A DNA stretch of 64,000 nt from a virus: positions 1 to 64,000 of IMG/VR virus record IMGVR_UViG_3300047323_000304; one strand, written 5' to 3'. This document shows positions 8,952 to 18,084 of this stretch, piece by piece (the stretch's first letter is position 1; each line of letters begins with the position of its first letter). The notes below the pieces were generated by a model that did no database searches, was not told where the DNA came from, and saw only the letters and a list, made by a program, of their open reading frames with translations. The position numbers and the translations under genes were made by a program.

Positions 8952-9494
8952 ATGAGAAAAAATACAGTAACATTAGTAAGAAAACAAGCTGATACATTTG
9001 AGGTAAATTATCCTTTTGCATTACCAGAAGGGAAATTAACACATTTTGACTGGACGGGAACTAAAGGGAGTATTATAAGCAAAAGAGATGTTCCAGTAGA
9101 AGTGTTTCAATGGTTAAAAGATAGTACAACTACCTTTACATCAGGACAATTAATGGTTGAAGAACAAGGTAATGAAGATTTAGAAGAAGATGTTAAATAT
9201 TTAGTAGAAGATGTTGAAGAAAAACAATTAGAAATAAAAGATGCTATAAAAACTAAAGATGAAATACAAGCAATGTTAACAACAGGAAATCAACTTGTAT
9301 TAAAGAAAGCTTTAAATGATTTAGTCAAAGATATTACAGATGACGTACAAGTAAAAGAAGTAAAAGCTTATATATATAGAACTGCAATTGATATCGGTAT
9401 AGATTCCAACGCAAAAAGAAAAGTAGTTTGTGAATGGTATGGATTATCGGATTATGAAAATTGTGGTTATATTTTTGATGAAGAAACTAAATAA
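8952..9494 (+). CDS. Head-region protein of unknown function
   Basis: 180 residues. The first 70 look beta-rich (KNTVTLVRKQADTFEV), followed by a strongly acidic stretch (EEQGNEDLEEDVKYLVEDVEE, about 75-95), then a helical Lys/Glu part. It lies between capsid and connector genes and starts at ATG with TAAGGAGAG just upstream. The position suggests a head or neck protein; no family was recognised. Confidence 0.6.
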   Translation: MRKNTVTLVRKQADTFEVNYPFALPEGKLTHFDWTGTKGSIISKRDVPVEVFQWLKDSTTTFTSGQLMVEEQGNEDLEEDVKYLVEDVEEKQLEIKDAIKTKDEIQAMLTTGNQLVLKKALNDLVKDITDDVQVKEVKAYIYRTAIDIGIDSNAKRKVVCEWYGLSDYENCGYIFDEETK

Positions 9495-9517
9495 AATATA
9501 GAAAGGTGTGAGATATT

Positions 9518-9934
9518 ATGGCAGTTACAAGTTATGATACTATATGGGAAACCTTTCGAGATATCTCAGGATTAGATGATGATTTACTACCTTCTGATGA
9601 ACAAGGAATATATATAGAAATTCATAATGCAGTAAGAAAATATAATATCAAGACCGATGATAGTGAAGAAAAGTTAACTTATTCAGATACAACAGAAGAT
9701 TTGAGTAAGTCTTTAGATGATAATAGATTACAATTACTCGCATTATTTATTAAACAAAATATATTAGAAAGTAAATTAGAATATTTTGAACAAATATATC
9801 AATATGATTTAAAAGAAGTTAAGAGTAAATTCTTTAAAGATCAAGTTTCTACTAGACAATCCACTATAGAAAAAGTAGAAAAAGAGATATTGGAAATATT
9901 GAGTTACATGGATGACCATGATTTAAATGACTAA
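9518..9934 (+). CDS. Putative head-tail connector protein
   Basis: 138 residues, almost entirely helical and acidic (SYDTIWETFRDISGLDD, then long helices). Size, composition and position after the capsid gene fit an HK97 gp6-like head-tail adaptor. Its stop overlaps the next start by one base (TAATG), indicating coupled translation with the downstream gene. Confidence 0.55.
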   Translation: MAVTSYDTIWETFRDISGLDDDLLPSDEQGIYIEIHNAVRKYNIKTDDSEEKLTYSDTTEDLSKSLDDNRLQLLALFIKQNILESKLEYFEQIYQYDLKEVKSKFFKDQVSTRQSTIEKVEKEILEILSYMDDHDLND

Positions 9935-11178
9935 TGAAAGATTTTAGTAATTATAAAAAACATGTTCAGATTGATATGAAGGATTATAGTGGTAAATTTC
10001 ATTTTAACGAACAGTTAAAACAAGAAGGTACAGATATTGAAATAAATGAAAAAAGTAGCCAAACAATAGATAATGTAGATACTGTTATTAGAGCAATAGT
10101 TAGAAATCATGGTAACGAATATAATGAATCAAAAGAAGAACGTTCTGTAATGATTGATAAGAAATATGACTATAAAACAGGAGATTATGTTGAATATTTA
10201 GGGGATATATATTTAACGAATACTTTTGTTGATAAAGATAATCCGTTTTTTAATACTGCTAAAACGACTAGATGTAATTACATTTTGAAATGGATGATAG
10301 ATGGTGTTCTTTATGAAATGCCAGCAATTGTAACTAATAATACCAAATATACGTTAGGAATAAAAAATTTGACCAGTGGATTTACTGAAGCCGATGGTAT
10401 GTTTGGGGCTATAGTTGGTTATAATGATATAGCTAAAAATATACCTTTGGGCAAAAGATTTATAGTAAATGGACAGGCTTGGGAAGCTACTCAATTAGAT
10501 CATTCTAGTGTACCAAATGTATTGGCTATATTGCTAGGAGAAACTAGTAAAGTAAGTGAAAATGACAATTTAGAACTTGAAATTGCTGATTTCTACCAAC
10601 ATAAATACACAATCACATTAAATTCAACATCGAAATCAGTTGTTGAAGGTGGTACTTATCAGATTTCTACAGTGGTTAAAGATGATGGAAAAGAAGTTAG
10701 TAGTTCTAATGTTACTTATAAATCATCAAACGAAATTATTGCAACAGTTGATAATAAAGGTTTAATTACAGCTTTTAAAACTGGTACAACAATTATCACG
10801 TGCAGTATAGGTGAAGTAAAATGTGATTTATCATTAAGTGTAATTACTAAGACTACAATACCTGTGATAAATTATACTACAAGCTGGACAAATAATAATG
10901 GTAGTGTATTGAAGTTAATGAGTTCAACTACAGTCAATTGTGTTAAAACAGTTGATGGTATAGGTGATAACTCTTTGGTTGTAAATTATACATTAGATAG
11001 TGTTGCAAGTAATTTAGTGGCACAAAAGAAATTAACTATTACAAAGGTTAATGATACAAGTTATACAATTAAAAATACTAATACATCTGTTGTTACTGAT
11101 ATTAGTATCACATTTACTGATAGTGTTACCGGAACAGTTATTGAAACAAAAGTAATACAATTGAAGGGGGTATCTTAG
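9934..11178 (+). CDS. Head-tail structural protein with bacterial Ig-like (BIG2) domain
   Basis: 414 residues. The N-terminal 220 residues are mixed alpha/beta and probably form the virion-attached part. Residues about 227-312 are a clear BIG2-type Ig domain: YTITLNSTSKSVVEGGTYQI, then KSSNEIIATVDNKGLITAFKTG and SLSVI at its end. A further beta-rich Thr/Ser/Val domain follows. Ig-like domains on phage heads and tails often make weak contacts with cell-surface sugars. The start overlaps the preceding stop. Confidence 0.7.
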   Translation: MKDFSNYKKHVQIDMKDYSGKFHFNEQLKQEGTDIEINEKSSQTIDNVDTVIRAIVRNHGNEYNESKEERSVMIDKKYDYKTGDYVEYLGDIYLTNTFVDKDNPFFNTAKTTRCNYILKWMIDGVLYEMPAIVTNNTKYTLGIKNLTSGFTEADGMFGAIVGYNDIAKNIPLGKRFIVNGQAWEATQLDHSSVPNVLAILLGETSKVSENDNLELEIADFYQHKYTITLNSTSKSVVEGGTYQISTVVKDDGKEVSSSNVTYKSSNEIIATVDNKGLITAFKTGTTIITCSIGEVKCDLSLSVITKTTIPVINYTTSWTNNNGSVLKLMSSTTVNCVKTVDGIGDNSLVVNYTLDSVASNLVAQKKLTITKVNDTSYTIKNTNTSVVTDISITFTDSVTGTVIETKVIQLKGVS

Positions 11179-11293
11179 AATATGAATATTTTAAACCCTT
11201 CTAATAAAATAAAAGCAAGTAAAATTATTAATTTATCATGTCTTAATTAGGCTATGACTAGGTTTACAAATTAAATGAAAGGAGTGGTAGGAT

Positions 11294-11905
11294 GTGAATT
11301 TAGATGATTTAAAAGAATTAGACGATTTTCAAGAATTTAAGGAATATATAAAGACTTTTATAATAGAAAACGAGAATTTATTTAGAATGATTTACTTTCC
11401 AACAAAAAATCCACTAGATACTATATCTTATCCATATCCTCAAGACCCTTATCAAATATTTGATAGTGATTCGGCAATTGGAGAAGATGGGAAGTCAGAA
11501 ATACATGGTGTAGTACTATTTAAACAAAAAAATGATAAAATTCTCAATTCTAGTTTGCCAATATTATTAATAGACTTCCATACAACTAAACTAGGAACAA
11601 ATAATATATACGATAATTTATATATTGCAGTAAGATTTTTATGTAAAGGTGAGTATGTACAAGAACTCGAAAACGGTATGAATCGTTCGTTTGTTATAGC
11701 TAATATGTTTGATAATCTTTTTAACTTTGCTAAATTTAATGATGTTGGAAAAGTACATAGGCAATCTTTTGATCCTATTCCTATCAATGAACAAAATATC
11801 GGATATTCAAGTATATATAAATGCAGAGTATTGGCAAATCATCTTTTAGATAATAAAAATTATTTACAAGATAAGTATGGAGTTGATAGTCGTGAGTATT
11901 TATAA
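11294..11905 (+). CDS. Putative tail-completion/neck protein
   Basis: 203 residues starting at GTG, with AAGGAG at 11279-11284 nine bases upstream. It is mixed alpha/beta, with an acidic helical N-terminus (LDDLKELDDFQEFKEYIKTF). It lies between the head-tail joining genes and the tail tube, where tail terminator or completion proteins are encoded. Function is inferred from order only. Confidence 0.5.
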   Translation: MNLDDLKELDDFQEFKEYIKTFIIENENLFRMIYFPTKNPLDTISYPYPQDPYQIFDSDSAIGEDGKSEIHGVVLFKQKNDKILNSSLPILLIDFHTTKLGTNNIYDNLYIAVRFLCKGEYVQELENGMNRSFVIANMFDNLFNFAKFNDVGKVHRQSFDPIPINEQNIGYSSIYKCRVLANHLLDNKNYLQDKYGVDSREYL

Positions 11906-12722
11906 AGAATATGATATTGATGATATATTATTGGATATTCCTTGTGAATTTGAAGATAATTTAAAATTATATCCAATTAAGATTAAAGATAGAAAAGAAT
12001 TTCAAAAGTATGCGATGTTTATAATATTTTCAGCAGAACATTATAAAATAGATGAAGACGAACAATCAATATTACGTATAGCATTAACAAATTATATAGG
12101 CTTAATAAACAATGGAAAGTATCCTGACAATGAAGAAATAAAAAATACATATTTTTATATTGCAGTTAATGCCTTTGTAGAATTGTTCAAGATAATAACT
12201 AGAGGACAAGTATTGAGATTGTCTTTTAATCAAGAAGAACAAAGATATATATTCATAGATGAAAATGAAGTACCAGTTATAACTGATTGGAATTTTAATA
12301 AAATACGTCATATAGTTTTAAAACAAAATCTAATGTTTGAACCATTTGTATATGATGACGCTGATGATGCTCATTGGGCTAAAAAGGCAAAAAGGGCGAG
12401 AGAAAAACAAAATAAAGATTTTGGAGAATGGGAAAAGATTAATATTGTTAGTTGTAATAAACAAGTTAGTTATGATTTTATAAGAGACAACTATAATATT
12501 CTTCAATTAGAAGCTGATTTTGGAAGACTTATCAAGGACAAAGCAGTAGATGATATTCTTGCATGGAGAAAAGTATGCGATGAAAAAGGTGCAAAAACTT
12601 TACCTAATATTAGTCATACAGATGCAATATTTAAAGACTTATATAAAAACCCAGAAGAAAGTATATGGAAAGACGCAGATAATTCAGATTTATTAAAAAA
12701 TATGGGTGCGTTAAAGAAATAA
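11892..12722 (+). CDS. Tail-region protein of unknown function
   Basis: About 276 residues, acidic and helical with Trp/Tyr-rich patches. The frame is open from ATG 11877, but GGAG at 11879-11882 is better placed for GTG 11892, which makes the gene overlap the preceding one by 14 bases. A strong terminator follows. It lies just before the tail tube gene, so a tail assembly role is likely; no motif was recognised. Confidence 0.55.
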   Translation: MSIYKEYDIDDILLDIPCEFEDNLKLYPIKIKDRKEFQKYAMFIIFSAEHYKIDEDEQSILRIALTNYIGLINNGKYPDNEEIKNTYFYIAVNAFVELFKIITRGQVLRLSFNQEEQRYIFIDENEVPVITDWNFNKIRHIVLKQNLMFEPFVYDDADDAHWAKKAKRAREKQNKDFGEWEKINIVSCNKQVSYDFIRDNYNILQLEADFGRLIKDKAVDDILAWRKVCDEKGAKTLPNISHTDAIFKDLYKNPEESIWKDADNSDLLKNMGALKK

Positions 12723-12724
12723 TC

Positions 12725-12760
12725 AAAAGGCTACTTATTAATTTAAGTGGTCTTTTATTA
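12725..12760 (+). terminator. Terminator before the tail tube gene
   Basis: AAAGGCTACTT (12726-12736) pairs with AAGTGGTCTTT (12745-12755) using two G-U pairs and is followed by TATTATAT. Confidence 0.75.
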
Positions 12761-12797
12761 TATAAAAAATTAAAAAAAAGAAAGGATGATATAAATT

Positions 12798-13895
12798 ATG
12801 TCAGTAAAAGTAGGAAAAAGAATACTTTGCGATGTTATGGACTTACATGTTTTTGATATTGCTACAGGAAAACATATTATGACAGAAGAAGATTTAACAA
12901 CAGCATCATTAGATTTTGATGTTACAACAAAAGAAGTTAGAGGAGGTAAAGGAAATCCAGTTATCTGCATACTTTCAAGTGGTAGAAAAGTTACAATAAA
13001 AAGTGAAAATCCAGTAATGAATTTACAAAATATTGCAACTCAACTAGGGACTTCAATAGTTACTGGAGAAAATATTGGCTACACTGAAAAAAATAAATTA
13101 AAAGTAGATATTGATGGATTAGGTGTTGCTACAGTAGTTCTACCTAAATTGCCATTAACTCCAGCAAACTTAAAATTTTCTTACAAAGGAGAAGATTTAG
13201 TTGTAACAACTGATTATACAATAGGTGCTGATAAAAGAACAGTTACTATTTTAAAAGCAGGAGTTCAATTAAAGGAAGTTATAGTTGTAGAATCTTATGA
13301 TTATAAAACTTCTGCATCAGCAAGAACAATTTCTATAGATAGTGAATCTTATCCAAAGGGAGTAAAACTTGTTTGTGATACATATTTAAAAGATACTGAA
13401 ACAAACATTAAAGAAAGTTTAAAGCTTATATTCCCTAAAGCAATCCCAACGGGCAAGTTCTCGATGGCAACAAAATCTGAGGTCGATGCATCTCAAACAT
13501 CTATTGAATACACAGTTATCAAATCAGATGATGCAGATGAGTTAGGATACATCTTATTAGAAGATTACACTACTACTCCTGACCCAATATTAGCACCAGT
13601 CAGCGATTTAGCAGTTACTAGTACAGTAGCAGGAAAGGCTGATTTAGTATTCTCTGCTTCAAGTGATGCTACTACTATTGGAGTTAAATATAAATTAACT
13701 TCTAGTTCAACTTGGTTAGATGTTGCAGTAGCAACAACTGGTACAAGTGTTAGAATGACTCCAGCAATAGCACCAACAGATACAACTGCACAAGTTATAA
13801 ATCTTGCAACAGGAACTTATGACTTCAAGTTAAATGTAGTTGGTGGATTACATGTAGGAGACTCTAATATTGCAACAGGTATTGTTGTAGCATAA
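12798..13895 (+). CDS. Major tail tube protein with C-terminal FN3/Ig-like domain
   Basis: 365 residues. The N-terminal 160 residues have the beta-rich make-up of a tail tube protein (GKRILCDVMDLHVFD, SSGRKVTIKSENPVM). From about residue 265 a fibronectin/Ig-like domain begins (PVSDLAVTSTVAGKADLVFS, then WLDVAVATTGTSVRMT). Tube proteins of many Gram-positive siphophages carry such exposed C-terminal Ig domains. It is flanked by its own terminators and has a GAAAGGATGAT site, consistent with high expression. Confidence 0.72.
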   Translation: MSVKVGKRILCDVMDLHVFDIATGKHIMTEEDLTTASLDFDVTTKEVRGGKGNPVICILSSGRKVTIKSENPVMNLQNIATQLGTSIVTGENIGYTEKNKLKVDIDGLGVATVVLPKLPLTPANLKFSYKGEDLVVTTDYTIGADKRTVTILKAGVQLKEVIVVESYDYKTSASARTISIDSESYPKGVKLVCDTYLKDTETNIKESLKLIFPKAIPTGKFSMATKSEVDASQTSIEYTVIKSDDADELGYILLEDYTTTPDPILAPVSDLAVTSTVAGKADLVFSASSDATTIGVKYKLTSSSTWLDVAVATTGTSVRMTPAIAPTDTTAQVINLATGTYDFKLNVVGGLHVGDSNIATGIVVA

Positions 13896-13914
13896 TAAAT
13901 TAAATGCTGAATAT

Positions 13915-13945
13915 ATGAACATCTTTAATTAGGTGTTCATTCTTG
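13915..13945 (+). terminator. Terminator after the tail tube gene
   Basis: ATGAACATC (13915-13923) pairs with GGTGTTCAT (13932-13940) around TTTAATTA. The T-run is short (TCTT). Confidence 0.75.
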
Positions 13946-13978
13946 AGTATTTAAATAAAATATAAATAATAATAATTG

Positions 13979-14007
13979 TTATTTTCACAAATGTGTGTTA
14001 ATATAAT
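13979..14007 (+). promoter_or_regulatory. Candidate promoter for the first Vsr-like endonuclease
   Basis: TATAAT at 14002-14007 has a 17-bp spacer to a weak -35 (TTATTT, 13979-13984). It lies directly upstream of the structured leader at 14024-14069. Confidence 0.4.
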
Positions 14008-14023
14008 AATGTAGGATAAATAA

Positions 14024-14069
14024 GGAAGTCATGAGCCTTATTGAAAAGGAGTATTCCGAACTCCCTTCC
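14024..14069 (+). promoter_or_regulatory. Structured leader of the first Vsr-like endonuclease gene
   Basis: GGAAG (14024-14028) pairs with CTTCC (14065-14069), and immediately inside it GGAGT (14048-14052) pairs with ACTCC (14060-14064). The two 3' strands are contiguous, so the helices can stack. The alternative start ATG 14031 lies inside this structure. A comparable hairpin precedes the paralogous gene at 22525. Confidence 0.45.
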
Positions 14070-14114
14070 TATATACATAAAAATCGGAAAATAAATTCAA
14101 CGGAGGAATTAATA

Positions 14115-15701
14115 ATGGAGGACATGGAATATCAACAAATTATACAACGGTTTAAAGAAGAAAACAAAGAATTAATTGAAAGTGGTAAATGTAAGAAGAT
14201 ATTTTTAGAAAATTTACCTAAAAGAGGGAAATTAATAAGTTGGAAAAATAGCATAGGATATAAAATATATTTTATATATGAGAATATAGAAGGATTTATA
14301 GAAATAATAGAACTAAATAAAGATGCTATAAATGTAATTGTGGAATATAAAGGAACACAGTATAAAATATCTACACCATCTTTATCAGATTGTAGAATTG
14401 GTGTAATTTTAGGAAAGATAACAAAAGATTTTAAAATAGAAATTGGAACAAAATTTAAAGATAATAGAAGAGATATTGTAATAACTGATAGAGAATACAG
14501 ATTGAAAGAAAAAATAAATAAACAAGGTTATCAAAGTATACTTAATGAAAAATGGTATAAATACACTTGTAATGTATGCGGTTGGACGGACGGTGCAATT
14601 GCTGAATCAGATTTAAAAGAAGGAAAAGGTTGCTCTTGTTGTTATGGAAGAACTGCCGTACTAGGCATCAATACGATATGGGATACTGATAAATGGATGT
14701 ATTATTTAGGAATATCCGAAGAAGACGCAAAAACACATACTTATAGAAGTAGTGAAAAAGTTAAAGTGACTTGTCCTGATTGTAAAACCATTGAATATAA
14801 AATAATATCAAATATATACAAAAACAAATCAATCTCATGTACCTGTTCGGATAAAATTCCATATGGAGAAAAGCTAACATTTTCATTATTTAAGCAATTA
14901 GGATTGATTTTTAAAACTCAATTGAATAAATCTACATTTAAATGGATTGGAAAATATAAATATGATTTTTATTTTGAGTTAAATGGAGAACCATTTGTGA
15001 CAGAAACGCATGGGCTTCAACATTATGAAGAATGTACTGGAAATTGGAAAAACAAATTGAAAGAACAACAAAAAATAGATAGTATTAAAAAACAATTAGC
15101 TTTAGATAATGGAATTAAAGAAGAAAATTATATAGTAATTGATTGTAGAAAATCAGAACTTAAATGGATTAGAGATAATGAAAATGGTATATTGAATAGT
15201 AGATTAAATGAATTGTTTGATTTATCTACTATTGATTGGGTAGAAGTAGAAAATTTTACTTTATCAAATCTAGTTAAAATAGCTTGTGAACATAAAAGAA
15301 ATAATTCTGAATTAACCTGTAATGATATAGGAACATTAATGGGGTATTGTGATGGTACAATTCGTAAATGGTTGAAACAGGGGAGTCTGAATAAATGGTG
15401 TTATTATAATGCAGATGAAGAACTAAGAAAAAGTACTAGTAAAAATGGGAAAAGTAAAGGAATGCCAACTGGCATATTTAAAGAAGGAATATTAATTGGT
15501 GTATTTGAATCATCTACAGATTTAACAAGGCAATCCGAAAAGTTATTTGGAGTAAAATTTATAAGAAGTAAAATTACTATGGTTTGTAATGGTAAAAATA
15601 AATCTCATAAAGGATTTACTTTTAAGTATTTAACACAAGAAGAAATTGAAGAGTTTGAGTTACGCAATATAAATACAGAACAAACAAAGACATCTTATTA
15701 A
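14115..15701 (+). CDS. Vsr-like (PD-(D/E)XK/EDxHD type) homing endonuclease with zinc knuckles
   Basis: About 528 residues. The N-terminal half holds zinc-binding Cys pairs (CNVCGW, CSCC, CPDC, CTC). The nuclease core reads KYDFYFEL (about residue 281), then TETHGLQHYEE (about 298-308) and NYIVIDCRKSELKW. This fits the Vsr-related phage homing endonucleases. A helix-turn-helix (LMGYCDGTIRKWLKQG) and a NUMOD-like C-terminus (CNGKNKSHKGFTFKY) follow. ATG 14115 has ACGGAGG upstream; ATG 14031 is an alternative. It shares long identical stretches with 22525-23742. Confidence 0.78.
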   Translation: MEDMEYQQIIQRFKEENKELIESGKCKKIFLENLPKRGKLISWKNSIGYKIYFIYENIEGFIEIIELNKDAINVIVEYKGTQYKISTPSLSDCRIGVILGKITKDFKIEIGTKFKDNRRDIVITDREYRLKEKINKQGYQSILNEKWYKYTCNVCGWTDGAIAESDLKEGKGCSCCYGRTAVLGINTIWDTDKWMYYLGISEEDAKTHTYRSSEKVKVTCPDCKTIEYKIISNIYKNKSISCTCSDKIPYGEKLTFSLFKQLGLIFKTQLNKSTFKWIGKYKYDFYFELNGEPFVTETHGLQHYEECTGNWKNKLKEQQKIDSIKKQLALDNGIKEENYIVIDCRKSELKWIRDNENGILNSRLNELFDLSTIDWVEVENFTLSNLVKIACEHKRNNSELTCNDIGTLMGYCDGTIRKWLKQGSLNKWCYYNADEELRKSTSKNGKSKGMPTGIFKEGILIGVFESSTDLTRQSEKLFGVKFIRSKITMVCNGKNKSHKGFTFKYLTQEEIEEFELRNINTEQTKTSY

Positions 15702-15718
15702 TTAAGGTGTCTTTTCTT
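15686..15718 (+). terminator. Terminator overlapping the end of the endonuclease gene
   Basis: AAAGACATCTT (15686-15696) pairs with AAGGTGTCTTT (15704-15714) and is followed by TCTTAT. Confidence 0.8.
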
Positions 15719-15797
15719 ATATCTAAAATTCATAGAGAAATAAAATATAAAGAATATAAAACAATCAATTTACGAGATTAAAGGAGATGAAAAATAA

Positions 15798-16235
15798 ATG
15801 GATTTTAATTCAATAGAAGAAATGCGTAGACAAATGATTAAAAATATTGAAATAGGTGCTAGAAAAGCATTAGAATATGGGCAAGAAAGAGCTTATGAAT
15901 ATATAATAAATGAATGGTATAGAAAACATCATAATGAAAAATATATAAGATTAAATTTAATGATTCAATCATTAAAAATTAAGATTACTACTAATAATGA
16001 TGGAGTAGAAGCTATATTATATATAAGTGATGAATTACATCCACCATCAAATTCATATAATAGAAATCCAATATCTTTTGAAGAATTATATGAATGGTTT
16101 GCAAATGGTTTTGGGGGAGAAACAGAACCAAATAAAGATATTATGGAATACACATATGAGGAATTAATAATGGCAAAATCTGCTTTTGATATTATTAAAC
16201 ATAATTTGATTGAAGAAGGATTTGATTTTCAATAA
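15798..16235 (+). CDS. Putative tail-completion (neck) protein
   Basis: 145 residues. A long N-terminal helix (EEMRRQMIKNIEIGARKALEYG) is followed by a short beta-rich part containing ELHPPSNSYNR and a C-terminal helix. This layout resembles the HK97-gp10-like family of neck proteins, though the match is only by shape. It has a clear AAAGGAGATG site and follows the endonuclease insertion. Confidence 0.45.
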   Translation: MDFNSIEEMRRQMIKNIEIGARKALEYGQERAYEYIINEWYRKHHNEKYIRLNLMIQSLKIKITTNNDGVEAILYISDELHPPSNSYNRNPISFEELYEWFANGFGGETEPNKDIMEYTYEELIMAKSAFDIIKHNLIEEGFDFQ

Positions 16236-16298
16236 CAATGAATAAATTATAAATAATTTAAATATGGGTAACGACCAAGCGTTAAAGGAGATATTAAA

Positions 16299-16877
16299 AT
16301 GTTAGATATGGATGAACACAGAGAAAAATTGGAAAGATTATTTGATATGATGTGGGAGATAGTGAAAAAAGAAAAAGAATACAACAAAATGACTTATAAA
16401 GTTGGAAGTTGGGAAAGTATTGATTCAGTTAGATTAGAAACTATATGCTCTATTAGAGAGTTAAGTAGAATGTATATCAAGGAATTAAATTCTGTAAAAA
16501 TGAATTGTGTTAAAGATGATGATGTTGTACTGGATATTAAAAGCATGACGAAATGGTTGGAAGAAGTCTATGGTTATATATTAAAAAACAAAAAAATAGA
16601 AGAAGTGAAAATATTAAAAATTGTAAATCAATTGCTTGAAGATTATAGTGAAGTTTATGAAAAAGCAAAAGTTATGTATAAATCACCGAATGTAACATTT
16701 TACAATTTAAATAATTTTGAATTTGGTAGAAAAGAAAAAGAATATAGTAATAATAATCAAGCTGTTAATTTAAATATATATTTTAATGGTGATGAAAATA
16801 TGAATAGAGTAAATATAGAAAAGATAACAAAAGCATTAAAAGAGTCCTTAAATAGTAGTGGCAGAATATATAAATAA
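16299..16877 (+). CDS. Helical protein of unknown function
   Basis: 192 residues, mostly helical and rich in Lys/Glu, with an Asn-rich beta segment near the end (NVTFYNLNNFEFG, then NNNQAVNLNIYFNGDENMN). It has TTAAAGGAGAT upstream. It lies at the end of the tail-tube segment and just before the accessory block. No family was recognised. Confidence 0.6.
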   Translation: MLDMDEHREKLERLFDMMWEIVKKEKEYNKMTYKVGSWESIDSVRLETICSIRELSRMYIKELNSVKMNCVKDDDVVLDIKSMTKWLEEVYGYILKNKKIEEVKILKIVNQLLEDYSEVYEKAKVMYKSPNVTFYNLNNFEFGRKEKEYSNNNQAVNLNIYFNGDENMNRVNIEKITKALKESLNSSGRIYK

Positions 16878-16897
16878 ATGAAAAGGAGGGGAAAGAA

Positions 16898-17014
16898 ATG
16901 AATAAATCAATAATTATTAGGGAAGATGATAAAATTACTACAATAGTAACAGACGGAAAACATCAAAGTAAAATGGTCTTTACAAAAGATCAAATTAAAA
17001 TATCTTGTAAGTAA
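16898..17014 (+). CDS. Small protein (38 aa)
   Basis: A 38-codon gene beginning MNKSIIIREDDKI, with an unusually strong AAAAGGAGGGG site (16881-16891). It has no hydrophobic segment and looks like a small beta-strand-rich protein. It lies 20 bases after the preceding gene and is the last gene of that operon. Confidence 0.55.
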   Translation: MNKSIIIREDDKITTIVTDGKHQSKMVFTKDQIKISCK

Positions 17015-17058
17015 AATGTTCATTTTAAAAGAATTAAATAAATTAAAAAGAATATGTA

Positions 17059-17087
17059 TTGACTTTGTTTCTTGATGGTAGTATAGT
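17059..17087 (+). promoter_or_regulatory. Sigma-A-type promoter for the Bro-N antirepressor operon
   Basis: TTGACT (17059-17064), a 17-bp spacer, and TATAGT (17082-17087). Shortly downstream is ATATACCAAG, a sequence also found after the promoter at 37112. Confidence 0.7.
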
Positions 17088-17204
17088 AATAATATACCAA
17101 GGGATAAAATAAAAAGAATAATAAAGTTGATACATATTTCAATCGTAGATTTTAATGATGTTCTCCGACATCAAAATTTATTTAATGTATGTATGAGTAA
17201 TTAT

Positions 17205-17228
17205 AACTAGGGAGTAGCTACCCTAGTT
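17205..17228. repeat. 24-bp near-perfect palindrome in the antirepressor leader
   Basis: AACTAGGG and CCCTAGTT flank AGTAGCTA. Allowing one unpaired base, the stem extends through GTAG/CTAC. It lies in the long 5' leader between promoter 17059 and ATG 17326, so it could be an RNA hairpin or a protein-binding operator. The rest of this 311-base gap shows only a weaker TGATGT/ACATCA hairpin near 17155-17170. Confidence 0.6.
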
Positions 17229-17325
17229 GGATTATTCAAATTAAATAAATAGTGGGAATATGATTAAAATGTATGTAGAAATACATGCATTAAATAAATT
17301 AAAATTTAAAGGAGGTTTCATATTT

Positions 17326-18081
17326 ATGGAACAAGAAAATCAATTACAAGTATTTACAAATGAAAAATTCGGAGAAGTAAGGACAACAAAAATTAATGGA
17401 GAGCCTTGGTTTGTTGGAAAGGATATTGCAGAAAAGCTAGGTTATAAAAATCCTAGAGACGCAGTATATAAGAGAGTTGACACCGAAGATAAAGGTGTAT
17501 GCAAAATGGCGACACCTAGTGGAGAGCAAGAGATGACTATAATTAATGAAAGTGGAATGTATTCTTTAATATTGGGAAGTAAATTACCACAAGCAAAAGA
17601 ATTTAAACGCTGGGTTACATCAGAAGTTTTACCTTCATTAAGAAGAAATGGTACATATTCAATCGAAACATCAAATGTAAATACTAATTTGGTAGATTTA
17701 GTACAAGCTACAATAACTAATATAGTACCATTAATAGCAACTGAAATGGGAAAATTAATAATGCAATCTCAAGACAAAATAGACCAAAGTATTGAAATGT
17801 TACATAATCAATCAGTAATTTATGACGCAGACAGAGAATCAATTAAGGAACTAATAGGATTTAGAAGTGTTAATACTACTAGAATAGTAAATACAACTAA
17901 AGAAATGTTAAGTGAAAAGTTAGGATATAAAGTTACTGCAACTACACCAATATTTCAAAAAGTTAAAAAGGCAATATTTAAAGAATTTAGTGTAATCAAA
18001 TGGGAAGATGTTGCAGTAGAAAAATATTCAAGAGTGTTTGCTTTTGTAGATGAATATATTAGTGAAATGGAGTGTAAATAA
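17326..18081 (+). CDS. Bro-N domain antirepressor-like protein
   Basis: 251 residues. The N-terminal Bro-N domain is clear: GEPWFVGKDIAEKLGYKNP (about 29-47), then INESGMYSLILGSKLPQAKEF and WVTSEVLPSLRRNGTY. Such proteins in phages act as antirepressors or DNA-binding regulators. The C-terminal part is a helical/coiled region and a short domain (KELIGFRSVNTTRIVN). ATG 17326 follows AAAGGAGGT; earlier in-frame starts lack a ribosome site. The gene has its own promoter and long structured leader. Confidence 0.82.
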   Translation: MEQENQLQVFTNEKFGEVRTTKINGEPWFVGKDIAEKLGYKNPRDAVYKRVDTEDKGVCKMATPSGEQEMTIINESGMYSLILGSKLPQAKEFKRWVTSEVLPSLRRNGTYSIETSNVNTNLVDLVQATITNIVPLIATEMGKLIMQSQDKIDQSIEMLHNQSVIYDADRESIKELIGFRSVNTTRIVNTTKEMLSEKLGYKVTATTPIFQKVKKAIFKEFSVIKWEDVAVEKYSRVFAFVDEYISEMECK

Positions 18082-18084
18082 ATT

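Noticed and set aside
11182-11250. 22-codon frame with a loosely placed AGGGGG upstream
   Set aside because: Too short, ribosome site 11 nt away and partly inside the preceding gene, no conserved feature; probably intergenic.
14031-14114. N-terminal extension of the Vsr-like endonuclease from ATG 14031
   Set aside because: It overlaps the leader hairpin and its AAGGAAG is only 3-4 nt from the ATG; ATG 14115 with GGAGG is better. Kept only as an alternative start.
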